Assembly: GCA_946481225.1 (NCBI GenBank)
Contig: CAMLNJ010000192.1
Span: 1 to 6,286 of the forward strand
Origin: an uncultured Verrucomicrobiota bacterium
GTDB taxonomy: Bacteria > Verrucomicrobiota > Verrucomicrobiae > Opitutales > Opitutaceae
Direction: 5' to 3'
Length of the DNA stretch: 6,286 nucleotides
Shown piece after piece: positions 1-5,661 of this stretch (positions are counted from its first letter, which is position 1; the number at the start of each line of letters is the position of its first letter). A program made the translations under genes and the position numbers. The notes below the pieces were generated by a model that was not told the DNA's origin, ran no database searches, and saw nothing but the letters and a program-made list of their open reading frames with translations.

Positions 1-85
1 GCCCCCGTCGTCTATCACTGCGAAATCCGGCGAACAGAAACTAAGTGAACAGTATTGTGGCTAAGAGCCCGAACGCAGTGGGTAA
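1..85. other. Unidentified sequence abutting the broken intron, possibly an insertion element end
   Basis: Reverse-transcriptase similarity stops at about position 86, immediately after the GTPQGGPL block. To the left, the frame continues for only 14 codons (LPTAFGLLATILFT) to a TAG at 41-43, with no resemblance to the expected RT4-RT5 sequence. This stretch uses TTA and ATA codons and is visibly less GC-rich than its neighbours. An inserted element or a deletion junction would explain this. An IS end is my guess, because the segment around 41-65 vaguely recalls IS termini, but no inverted repeat, target duplication or transposase can be shown from one end. No gene is supported here. Confidence 0.3.
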
Positions 86-806
86 CAGCGGACCGCCTTG
101 CGGCGTGCCCTCGCGCATCGACGTGCGGACGCCGTCCTCCATCACGCCGGCTTGCAGGAAGCGCCGGACGATCCAACGCACGCGTTTGTCCGCGATGCGC
201 TCGCCCAGCCGGCTCATCAGCCGGTCATTGTTCACGTGGTCGAAGAACGCCTCCAGGTCGATGTCCACCACCCAGTCGCCACGCTCGCGGATATGCGCCT
301 GCGCGGCGACCATGGCCTGGTGCGCGCTTCGGCCCGAACGGAAGCCGTGGCTGTGCGCGTGCTACGTCGGGTCGAGGATGGGTTGCAAAACTTGCAACAA
401 GGCTTGCCGCACCAGCCGGTCCTGCACCGTCGAGATGCCGAGATGGCGCTCGCCTCCGTTCGATTTCGGGATTGTCACCCGTCGTAGCGCGCTCGGCCGG
501 TAACTTCCGTCGAGCAATTGCGCGCAACGCTTCGGCACGGAGCCGGAAGCGCTCCTCGAAGGCCGCGACGGTGATGCCGTCGATGCCGGGCGCGCCTGCG
601 TTGGCCCGCACGCGTTTCCACGCGGCGTTCAGGTCGGCGGGGGCCGGCACCTGCTCCATCGGTCTGTCCGTCTGACCTGGGCTTTCCCGCCGCTCGCTCG
701 CGCGTTCCGACCGGACGCTCCCCGGCAAAGGCGCCCTGGGTTCACCGTTCGCCCCCGGCGGGGATGACACCGCATTCGCGGAGACGGGTTGTCCTCTCGT
801 CTTCAC
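86..806 (-). pseudogene. ltrA: Group II intron reverse transcriptase/maturase, inactivated fragment
   Basis: Intact relatives copy intron RNA into DNA and help it splice. The N-terminal part is in the frame that opens with GTG at 806. The family-typical start MEQV (ATG at 659) is the more likely original start, followed by AWKRVRANAGAPGIDGITV. Near 518-524 the frame shifts: a GC-dinucleotide stretch appears two bases short (or has one extra), and similarity resumes at QLLDGSYRPSALRRV from 520. This frame gives RT1-2 (IPKSNGGERHLGI, QALLQVLQPILDPT), then a TAG at 364-362, then HGFRSGRSAHQAM, RT3 with the catalytic-Asp block VVDIDLEAFFDHV (about 271-233), and RT4 EGTPQGGPL (about 112-86). Similarity then stops. 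The YADD block RT5, the thumb/maturase domain and any endonuclease domain are absent. Three independent lesions make it non-functional. The family call is certain; the exact intron class is not. Confidence 0.9.
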
Positions 807-1299
807 GGCAACACCCGGCTTACTCGCCCACTGATTGCTTGCGTCCGCGTGGACGCACCGTTCGGGCCTTCGCTCCAGCCGGCTTTCCCGGCCTTCGTCG
901 CTACTACGCCCTCTGCTGACTGTTCCGGCTCGCTACGCGACCGGTCTTGTCGGCCTGCGGCCTCGGAACTGTAACGGGGTTCGGCGCGCCTCTCGACACG
1001 CCCAGCCGCGACTCGCGCCGCGTCGCCGCGCAGACCTCCTGAGATAGGCCGTCCAATCTTCGCCGCACGACCGTCGACTCTACGCTGCCGAGCTTTGACC
1101 AAAATGGACTTCGCGGCCAGTGGCCCGCTCGTCCGCCCTTGGCGCCTCTCAGCCGGTTCTTATTCATCGCCCCGCGGCCACGCGCTTCTTTCAGACGCCG
1201 CCTCACGACGTCGCCATTGCGCTTCGCTTCCCTTCGCCTCGGTCAGGCTGAGACGAAGACTTTCACTTCGCTGACTGGATGACATGCTCAGCATATCAC
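807..1299 (-). ncRNA. Group II intron ribozyme, 5' domains (I to start of IV)
   Basis: This 490-bp stretch between the gltA terminator and the RT frame has no convincing protein gene, but it is rich in short paired elements. A perfect 6-bp hairpin lies at 841-856 (arms GCGTCC/GGACGC) and a CCGG...CCGG hairpin at 925-944. On the minus strand, 926-899 reads AGTCAGCAGAGGGCGTAGTAG in part, a segment I recognise as recurring upstream of RT genes in bacterial group II introns. The stretch before it (GAACCCCGTTACAG, 990-965 region) also looks like that class of RNA. The size suits domains I-III plus the start of IV. The domain borders and the exon-binding sites were not resolved. Domains V and VI should follow the RT gene but are not in the window. 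Confidence 0.7.
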
Positions 1300-1300
1300 G

Positions 1301-1340
1301 AGAAAGGCCGGCCCCCTCGAGCCGGCCTTCTGAATTTTTT
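1301..1340 (-). terminator. Intrinsic terminator of gltA, possibly bidirectional
   Basis: A perfect 9-bp stem (arms 1304-1312 and 1321-1329, AAGGCCGGC/GCCGGCCTT) encloses an 8-nt loop. On the minus strand, following gltA, it is preceded by AAAAAATTCAG and followed by a short, interrupted U-run (TTTCT). On the plus strand, TTTTTT lies five bases behind the stem. It therefore probably ends gltA transcription and could also stop plus-strand transcripts. The intron begins immediately beyond it. Confidence 0.75.
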
Positions 1341-1341
1341 C

Positions 1342-1376
1342 GCGTCGCGGAATCCGCGACGCCCGCCCGTGCGGGC
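1342..1376 (-). other. Two overlapping GC hairpins between gltA stop and its terminator
   Basis: A 6-bp hairpin (1361-1366/1371-1376, GCCCGC/GCGGGC, loop 4 nt) overlaps by two bases a 9-bp hairpin (1342-1350/1354-1362, GCGTCGCGG/CCGCGACGC, loop 3 nt). They cannot both form completely. They start 20 bases after the gltA stop and precede the terminator stem. They may stabilise the 3' end of the mRNA or be remnants of an older terminator; no U-run follows either on the minus strand. Confidence 0.45.
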
Positions 1377-1395
1377 ACGGAGCCCGCTCGCCCGC

Positions 1396-2697
1396 TCAGC
1401 CTTGGCGCAGGTTCGTCGGCACGTAGTTGCGCTGCGGCTCGCCGACGTAGACCTGCCGCGGGCGGTAGATCTTCAGCTTCGGATTGGCGGCGACCTCGCG
1501 CCACTGCGCGATCCAGCCCGGCATGCGGCCGATGGCGAACATCACCGTGAACATGTTCTCCGGGATGCCCAGCGCGCGCATGATCAGGCCCGAGTAGAAA
1601 TCCACGTTCGGGTAGAGCTTGCGCTGCACGAAATACGGGTCGTTGAGCGCGCACTCCTCGAGCTTCATCGCGATGTTGAGGAGCGGGTCGTCCTTGATGC
1701 CGAGCGAGGCGAGGGCCTTGTAGAAGGAGGCCTTGATGATCTTCGCGCGCGGATCGTAGTTCTTGTAGACGCGGTGGCCGAAGCCCATCAGGCGGTCGCC
1801 CTTGCCGGACTTCGCGGCGGCGATGAAACGCGTGCCGTCGTCGCCGTCGGCGTGGATGTTTTTCAGCATCTCGATCACCGCCATGTTGGCTCCGCCGTGC
1901 AGCGGGCCCCAGAGCGCGTTCACGCCGGCGGACACCGAGGCGAAAAGGTTCGCGCCCGCGGAGGCCACCATGCGCACGGTCGAGGTGGAGCAGTTCTGCT
2001 CGTGGTCGGCGTGGAGGAGGAGAAAAAGGTTGAGGGCCTGCGCGACCTCGGGCGTGGGCACATACTCGGAGTAGGGCTCCGAGAACATCAGGTGCAGGAA
2101 GTTCTCGCAGTAGCCGAGCTTCGGGTGAGGGTAGTTGAATGGCAGGCCCTTGCTGACGCGAAAGGTGTGCGCGGCGATGGTGCGAACCTTCGAGATCGCG
2201 ATAGCGGCGGCCTCGTCGAAATGCTCGAGGTCGTTCTGGTGGTTGTTGCTCGCGAGGTGCGGGTAGTAGGCGCCGAGCGCGTTGAGCGTGGCGGAAAGGA
2301 CCGCCATCGGATGCGCGTCGTGAGGGAAGCTCTGGATGAAGCGGATGAGGCCCTCGCGCAGGGGAGCGTTGGCGGTGAGCAGGCCCGAGAACGCGCTGCG
2401 CTGCTCCGGCGTGGGCAGCTCGCCGTTCATGACGAGAAGCGAGCTCTCGATGAAGTTCGATTTCTCCGCCAGCTGCTCGATCGGATAGCCACGGTAGCGA
2501 AGGATGCCCGCCTCGCCGTCGATGAAGGTGATCTTGCTCAGGCAGGAGCCGGTGTTGCCGAAGCCGTCGTCGTAGGTGATGTAGCCCGTGTCGCCACGCA
2601 GCTTGCCGATATCCACCGCCTTCTCGCCCTCCGAGCCGATGATTACGGGTAACTGGAGTTCCTTGCCGTCGATTTTAAGGGTAGCGGTGTTGGCCAT
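1396..2697 (-). CDS. gltA: Citrate synthase, type II (TCA-cycle entry enzyme)
   Basis: This cytoplasmic enzyme condenses acetyl-CoA with oxaloacetate to give citrate and CoA. The product has 433 residues, close to the 427 of E. coli GltA. Family landmarks are in order: the small N-terminal domain with [15 protein letters not shown] (38-52), [22 protein letters not shown] (58-79), [14 protein letters not shown] (229-242), [15 protein letters not shown] (264-278) with presumed catalytic His267, [16 protein letters not shown] (304-319) with His308, and YPNVDFYSG (362-370) with Asp366. The catalytic triad is complete. The N-terminal extension is that of the hexameric, often NADH-sensitive type, but allosteric behaviour cannot be read here. 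The ATG at 2697 gives the normal family N-terminus. Only a weak GCGGGG precedes it. The gene lies 205 bp behind proB, with a terminator-like hairpin between, so it is probably transcribed separately. Confidence 0.98.
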   Translation of the reverse strand: MANTATLKIDGKELQLPVIIGSEGEKAVDIGKLRGDTGYITYDDGFGNTGSCLSKITFIDGEAGILRYRGYPIEQLAEKSNFIESSLLVMNGELPTPEQRSAFSGLLTANAPLREGLIRFIQSFPHDAHPMAVLSATLNALGAYYPHLASNNHQNDLEHFDEAAAIAISKVRTIAAHTFRVSKGLPFNYPHPKLGYCENFLHLMFSEPYSEYVPTPEVAQALNLFLLLHADHEQNCSTSTVRMVASAGANLFASVSAGVNALWGPLHGGANMAVIEMLKNIHADGDDGTRFIAAAKSGKGDRLMGFGHRVYKNYDPRAKIIKASFYKALASLGIKDDPLLNIAMKLEECALNDPYFVQRKLYPNVDFYSGLIMRALGIPENMFTVMFAIGRMPGWIAQWREVAANPKLKIYRPRQVYVGEPQRNYVPTNLRQG

Positions 2698-2713
2698 AAG
2701 CCCCGCTACGTGA

Positions 2714-2742
2714 GCAAAGTTGATACCGTATGCAAAGCAAAG
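2714..2742. repeat. Three GCAAAG repeats upstream of gltA
   Basis: GCAAAG occurs at 2714-2719, 2732-2737 and 2737-2742; the last two copies share a base, giving GCAAAGCAAAG. They lie 17-45 bp before the gltA start, between the tentative promoter and the gene, inside the expected leader. They may be a binding site or chance in an AT-richer patch. Confidence 0.2.
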
Positions 2743-2774
2743 TCGGCGCGGGGTCGGCGACTCCTCCGCGAGCT

Positions 2775-2804
2775 ATTAGCACCTCGCACGCCCAGCGTAA
2801 GCAA
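2775..2804 (-). promoter_or_regulatory. Tentative sigma70-type promoter of gltA
   Basis: On the minus strand, TTGCTT (2804-2799) and GCTAAT (2780-2775) are separated by 18 bp; each matches four of six consensus bases. This would start a transcript about 70 nt before the gltA ATG. The surrounding gap is the least GC-rich stretch between genes, which fits a promoter. The match is modest and rests on a consensus that may be loose in this organism. Confidence 0.25.
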
Positions 2805-2849
2805 ATGTTTCAAGAACCCGCGCGCTTTCAGCGGCGGAAGAGGTGCAGC

Positions 2850-2868
2850 CGCGCCCGTGTCGGGCGCG
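2850..2868 (-). terminator. GC hairpin behind proB, probable terminator
   Basis: A perfect 8-bp stem (CGCGCCCG/CGGGCGCG, arms 2850-2857 and 2861-2868) with a 3-nt loop begins 34 bases past the proB stop. The minus-strand sequence behind it (GCTGCACCTCTTCC) has no proper U-run, so it may only pause polymerase or protect the 3' end. Confidence 0.45.
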
Positions 2869-2902
2869 TTCCGACGGAGAGCCACGGTCGACACGACCTT
2901 GG

Positions 2903-4003
2903 CTACAGCACCACCAAGTGGTCGCGATGCACCACTTCAAGGCGCTTGCGGCCGGGGAAGAGCGGACGCAGCTCGTCGGTCGATTTGCCGGCCATCGCCC
3001 GCACCTCGGCGTCGTCGAACGCGGCCTCGCCGCGCGCGAGAACCGCGCCGTCGGGCCCGAGGATGTTGATCACATCTCCCGTCGCAAAACGTCCACGCAC
3101 ACCGGTGACGCCGATCGCGAGCAGGCTGCGGCCTTGCTCGCGAAGCACGGGCACGGCGGTCGCGTTGACCACCACCGCGCCGGCCGGCCTCTGATAAAAG
3201 GCGATCCAGCGCTTGCGCGACTCGAGGGGCTCGCCGGCCGGGACGAAAAACGTGCCGGGATTGTCGCCGGCGAAGAGGCGCGCGAGGATGTCGGGCTCGG
3301 CGCCGCTCGCGATGAAGACGCCGCAACCGGCGCGCAGGGCGACCTTCGCCGCCGAGATCTTCGAGATCATCCCGCCGGTGGCCGTGACGTCCGTGGTGCC
3401 GCCGGCCATCGCCTCGATCTCGGGCGTGATCTTTTCGACGACGGGCAGGATCTTGCCCGTGCCCTTCATGTCGATGAGGCCGGGCGCGGTGGAGAGGATG
3501 ACGAGGTGCTGGGCGCCGACGAGCGCGGCGACCATGGCGGAGAGCGTGTCGTTGTCGCCGAACTTGATCTCGGCCGCGCTCACGGTGTCGTTCTCGTTGA
3601 TCACGGGCACGACGCCGTAGTCGATCAGCTCCTCGAGGCAGGCCTTCACGCCGAGGTGGCGATGGCGCGAGCGCAGGTCCTCGTGGGTGAGGAGCACCTG
3701 CGCGACGGTCGTGCCGTGCGGATCGAAGGCGCGCTGCCAGGTCTGCATGAGCAACGACTGGCCGATCGCGGCGCAGGCCTGCTTCTTCGAGACGTCGGCG
3801 GGTTTCTTCTTCAACCCGAGACGTCCCATGCCGAGGCCGACGGCGCCGGAGGAGACCACGATCACCTCGACGCCGGTGGCGCGCAGGCCGGCGATGCCGG
3901 CGGCGAGGGCGTCGATGCGCGCGGTATTCAGTTGCCCGATACCGTGCGTGAGCACGCCGGTGCCGAGCTTGACGACGACGCGTTTGGGGAGGGCGGCGGA
4001 CAT
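2903..4003 (-). CDS. proB: Glutamate 5-kinase with C-terminal PUA domain (proline synthesis)
   Basis: ProB phosphorylates L-glutamate with ATP to gamma-glutamyl phosphate, the first step of proline synthesis and usually the step inhibited by proline. The 366 residues match the full-length family (E. coli 367). The amino-acid kinase domain covers about 5-255: VVVKLGTGVLT (9-19) with Lys12, SSGAVGLGMGRLGL (51-64), VPVINENDTVS (132-142), FGDNDTLSA (148-156) with Asp150, and TGGMISKISAAKVA (209-222) with Lys215. A PUA domain follows from about 275 (VVVNATAVPVL, GVTGVRGRFATGDVINI) to the end. The nucleotide-binding loop reads LSTAPGL (170-176), where many relatives have a TD..GLY pattern, so this is a variant rather than a broken motif. 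The ATG at 4003 is the natural start, with no Shine-Dalgarno before it. proA is not adjacent in the window. frr lies 132 bp upstream. Confidence 0.97.
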   Translation of the reverse strand: MSAALPKRVVVKLGTGVLTHGIGQLNTARIDALAAGIAGLRATGVEVIVVSSGAVGLGMGRLGLKKKPADVSKKQACAAIGQSLLMQTWQRAFDPHGTTVAQVLLTHEDLRSRHRHLGVKACLEELIDYGVVPVINENDTVSAAEIKFGDNDTLSAMVAALVGAQHLVILSTAPGLIDMKGTGKILPVVEKITPEIEAMAGGTTDVTATGGMISKISAAKVALRAGCGVFIASGAEPDILARLFAGDNPGTFFVPAGEPLESRKRWIAFYQRPAGAVVVNATAVPVLREQGRSLLAIGVTGVRGRFATGDVINILGPDGAVLARGEAAFDDAEVRAMAGKSTDELRPLFPGRKRLEVVHRDHLVVL

Positions 4004-4022
4004 TGGCTGATGAAAATCGGAA

Positions 4023-4116
4023 GTCGCAGGTCTGAAGGTCCCAGGTCCCAGGTCGAGTGCGGCGCGGCTACGCCGCGCGGCGCCGTCCTTCGACTTTTGA
4101 CCTTAAGACTTTCGAC
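4023..4116. repeat. Interrupted imperfect inverted repeat with GGTCCCA tandem units
   Basis: This block fills most of the frr-proB gap. The left arm (about 4023-4056) reads GTCGCAGGTCTGAAGGTC and then GGTCCCA twice plus GGTC (4037-4054). The right arm (about 4088-4116) reads, when reverse-complemented, GTCGAAAGTCTTAAGGTC followed by AAAAGTCGAAG. The arms match over most positions, with a tandem unit gained or lost. The centre holds its own perfect 7-bp hairpin (4062-4068/4072-4078, GCGCGGC/GCCGCGC, loop TAC). It could be a dispersed intergenic repeat (REP-like), an mRNA stem between frr and proB, or both. No U-run marks it as a standard terminator. Confidence 0.7.
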
Positions 4117-4135
4117 CGTCCGGCCGAGTGCCGGG

Positions 4136-4684
4136 CTAGCCGACCGTGAGGAGGTCCTTCTCCTTCGATGCGAGATGGGTGTTGATGTCGGCGATGGACT
4201 TGTCGGTCGCCACCTGGACGTCCTTCTCGACGCGCTTCGCCTCGTCCTCGGGCAGCTTGGCCTTCTTCACGGCCTCGAGCACGTCGCGGCGGACGTTGCG
4301 AACCTGCACGCGGCCTTCCTCGGCGAAGCGCTGGGCGATCTTCACGAACTCCTGGCGGCGCTCGCGGCTCATCTCGGGCAGACCGATGCGGACCACGCTG
4401 CCGTCGATGCGGGGGTTGAGCCCGATGTTGGCGATCTGGATGCCCTTCACGATGGCCTGGAGGGTGCCCTTGTCCCAGGGCTGGACCACGATCTGACGCG
4501 AATCGGGGGTGCTGATGGCGGCGCAGTCCTTGATGCGCATCATCGAGCCGTAGGACTCGACCATCACGCCCTCGACCATGGTCGGGGATGCCTTGCCGGT
4601 GTGGATGTTGGAGAATTCGTGGAGCGTGTGATCCACGGCTTTCTTCATGCGGGCCTGGGCGTCGGAGAGGAAGGGAGAGGACAT
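4136..4684 (-). CDS. frr: Ribosome recycling factor
   Basis: RRF works with EF-G in the cytoplasm to split the post-termination ribosome from mRNA. The ATG at 4684 gives 182 residues, near the family's usual 185. The product has the two-domain RRF layout: long-helix domain I at both ends and a middle beta domain. Landmarks are DAQARMKKAV (8-17), HTGKASP (28-34; IRTGRASP in E. coli), ISTPDSRQIVVQPWDKG (57-73), IANIGLNP (84-91), LPEMSRERRQEFVK (102-115), VRNVRRD (128-134) with the functionally important Arg132, and the C-terminal SIADINTHLASKEKDLL. An upstream in-frame GTG at 4717 would add 11 residues (MPVFPTSSLVA) without family similarity, so it was not used. pyrH lies 149 bp upstream, the usual neighbour, but a terminator separates them. 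No Shine-Dalgarno precedes the ATG. Confidence 0.97.
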   Translation of the reverse strand: MSSPFLSDAQARMKKAVDHTLHEFSNIHTGKASPTMVEGVMVESYGSMMRIKDCAAISTPDSRQIVVQPWDKGTLQAIVKGIQIANIGLNPRIDGSVVRIGLPEMSRERRQEFVKIAQRFAEEGRVQVRNVRRDVLEAVKKAKLPEDEAKRVEKDVQVATDKSIADINTHLASKEKDLLTVG

Positions 4685-4772
4685 GGCTACGAGGGATGAG
4701 GTTGGGAAAACCGGCACTATCCGCCGGGGCGGGCGGGCTTGTCGAGAGCGCGCTGGGCGCCGCGGACGAACC

Positions 4773-4808
4773 TATAAGAACGACAAAGCCGCCCCCGAAG
4801 GAGCGGCT
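4773..4808 (-). terminator. Strong intrinsic terminator behind pyrH
   Basis: On the minus strand, GCCGCTCC-TTCG-GGGGCGGC (4807-4788) forms an 8-bp stem with one U-G wobble and a stable UUCG tetraloop, flanked by an extra A-U pair. It is followed by the U-rich run TTTGTCGTTCTTAT. It begins 26 nt after the pyrH stop. The wobble pairs only in minus-strand RNA, which fits a minus-strand terminator. It would end or attenuate the pyrH transcript before frr. Confidence 0.8.
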
Positions 4809-4833
4809 GGAAAGCGAACGGATATGCCGCGCG

Positions 4834-5571
4834 TCAGCTATGCACCAAGGTGCCCACGGGCTCGCCATGGACGGCGCGGGTGATGGCGTCGGGCGCGTGC
4901 AGGTCGAACACGAGGATCGGCATGTTGTTGTCGAGGCACAGCGAGAAGGCGGTGCTGTCCATGACGTTGAGCCGCTGCTTGAGGGCCTCGATAAAGGTGA
5001 GGCTGTCGTAGCGGACCGCGTCGGCGTGTTTCTTCGGATCCTTGTTGTAGATGCCGTCGACCTTGGTCGCCTTCATGATGATGTCGGCGCGGATCTCGGA
5101 GGCGCGCAGGGCGGCGGTCGTATCCGTGGAAAAATACGGGTTGCCCGTGCCGGCGGCGAAGATCACGACGCGCCCCTTCTCGAGGTGGCGGACGGCGCGG
5201 CGGAGGATGAAGGGCTCGGCCACCTGGTTCATCGGGATGGCGGACTGCACGCGGCAACTGACGCCGAGTTTTTCGAGGCAATCCATGATCGCGAGGGAGT
5301 TGATCACGGTGGCGAGCATGCCCATGTAATCGCCGGTGGTGCGGTCGACGCCGCGCTGCGAGCCGGTGAGGCCGCGGAAGATATTGCCGCCGCCGATGAC
5401 GACGCAGACCTCGATGCCGAGGTCGTGGACGATTTTCACCTGACGACAGATGTCCTCGAGGATCTGGGGATCGATCGGGTCGGCGCCTTTGCCGCGAAGC
5501 ACTTCGCCACTGAGTTTCAGGACGATGCGCTTGTATTTGACGGTGGAGGTCGTGGCCGGGCGGTCGCTCAT
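4834..5571 (-). CDS. pyrH: UMP kinase (uridylate kinase)
   Basis: PyrH converts UMP and ATP to UDP and ADP in the cytoplasm, in pyrimidine nucleotide synthesis. It belongs to the amino-acid kinase fold and is normally a hexamer controlled by GTP and UTP. From the ATG at 5571 the product has 245 residues (E. coli 241). Landmarks are [15 protein letters not shown] (13-27) with Lys19, [12 protein letters not shown] (56-67), [17 protein letters not shown] (79-95) with Asp81, [13 protein letters not shown] (114-126), [13 protein letters not shown] (139-151), [15 protein letters not shown] (165-179) and [12 protein letters not shown] (201-212). A GTG at 5631 would add 20 residues ([13 protein letters not shown]...) unlike the family, so it was rejected. 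It lies 90 bp behind the LUD gene. There is no Shine-Dalgarno before the ATG. Confidence 0.98.
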   Translation of the reverse strand: MSDRPATTSTVKYKRIVLKLSGEVLRGKGADPIDPQILEDICRQVKIVHDLGIEVCVVIGGGNIFRGLTGSQRGVDRTTGDYMGMLATVINSLAIMDCLEKLGVSCRVQSAIPMNQVAEPFILRRAVRHLEKGRVVIFAAGTGNPYFSTDTTAALRASEIRADIIMKATKVDGIYNKDPKKHADAVRYDSLTFIEALKQRLNVMDSTAFSLCLDNNMPILVFDLHAPDAITRAVHGEPVGTLVHS

Positions 5572-5582
5572 GGTTGAGCGAA

Positions 5583-5612
5583 AGAAAAGCGGGCCGCGCG
5601 AGGGTCGGTCAA
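5583..5612 (-). promoter_or_regulatory. Weak candidate promoter of pyrH
   Basis: On the minus strand, TTGACC (5612-5607) is five of six for a -35 box. TTTTCT (5588-5583), 18 bp on, is only three of six for a -10 box. A start from it would fall within a few bases of the pyrH ATG at 5571, giving an almost leaderless mRNA. The poor -10 box makes this tentative. Confidence 0.2.
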
Positions 5613-5645
5613 GCGCGGCGCGGAAACGCACCGCGGAGGACGCAA

Positions 5646-5660
5646 CCGGGAGTTCCCCGG
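5646..5660 (-). other. Short hairpin right behind the LUD gene
   Basis: CCGGG/CCCGG arms (5646-5650/5656-5660) with a 5-nt loop start one base after the TAA of the LUD gene. With a 5-bp stem and no U-run it is at best a weak pause or terminator, and could be chance in GC-rich DNA. Confidence 0.25.
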
Positions 5661-5661
5661 A

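Larger units (their letters stand above)
86..1299 (-). mobile_element. Degenerate, 3'-truncated group II intron
   Basis: The element reads on the minus strand, like gltA. It has a structured 5' part of about 490 nt (ribozyme) followed by a reverse transcriptase/maturase reading frame, which is the normal layout of a bacterial group II intron with its protein encoded in domain IV. The proposed 5' end is GTGAT at 1299-1295, a loose match to the usual GUGYG start, three or four bases after the gltA terminator stem. Insertion just behind terminator hairpins is the known habit of class C introns, so that class is suggested but not proven. The 3' part (end of the RT gene, domains V and VI, 3' splice site) is missing from the window, so splicing or homing from this copy is not expected. 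The left limit is where RT similarity ends, and the right limit is uncertain by tens of bases. Confidence 0.75.

Noticed and set aside
45..675. Plus-strand frames of 129 to 206 codons over the left end
   Set aside because: They are antisense to the reverse transcriptase remnant, whose RT motifs are clear on the minus strand.
803..1206. Two roughly 100-codon minus-strand frames upstream of the RT gene
   Set aside because: They overlap each other in different frames and lie where the intron ribozyme belongs. The translations are low-complexity Arg/Ala/Gly, so structured RNA is the better explanation.
1279..2652. 457-codon open frame on the plus strand, opposite gltA
   Set aside because: It is antisense to a full, well-conserved citrate synthase. 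Its translation is rich in Arg, Val, Asp and Glu with no domain, as expected from the complement of a GC-rich gene.
2706..2894. 62-codon minus-strand frame in the proB-gltA gap
   Set aside because: It spans the hairpin and the tentative promoter, lacks a Shine-Dalgarno site and shows no family resemblance.
2843..4699. 618-codon open frame on the plus strand, opposite proB and frr
   Set aside because: It runs across two convincing genes and the repeat gap. Its composition (His, Asp, Gly, Ala, Val rich) is that of an antisense shadow.
4685..4717. Upstream GTG start for frr
   Set aside because: The added 11 residues lack family similarity; the ATG at 4684 gives 182 residues, close to the usual length.
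4588..5577. 329-codon open frame on the plus strand, opposite pyrH
   Set aside because: It is antisense to UMP kinase and its terminator, with no recognisable domain.
5572..5631. Upstream GTG start for pyrH
   Set aside because: The extra 20 residues do not resemble UMP kinase N-termini, while the ATG at 5571 gives the normal length.
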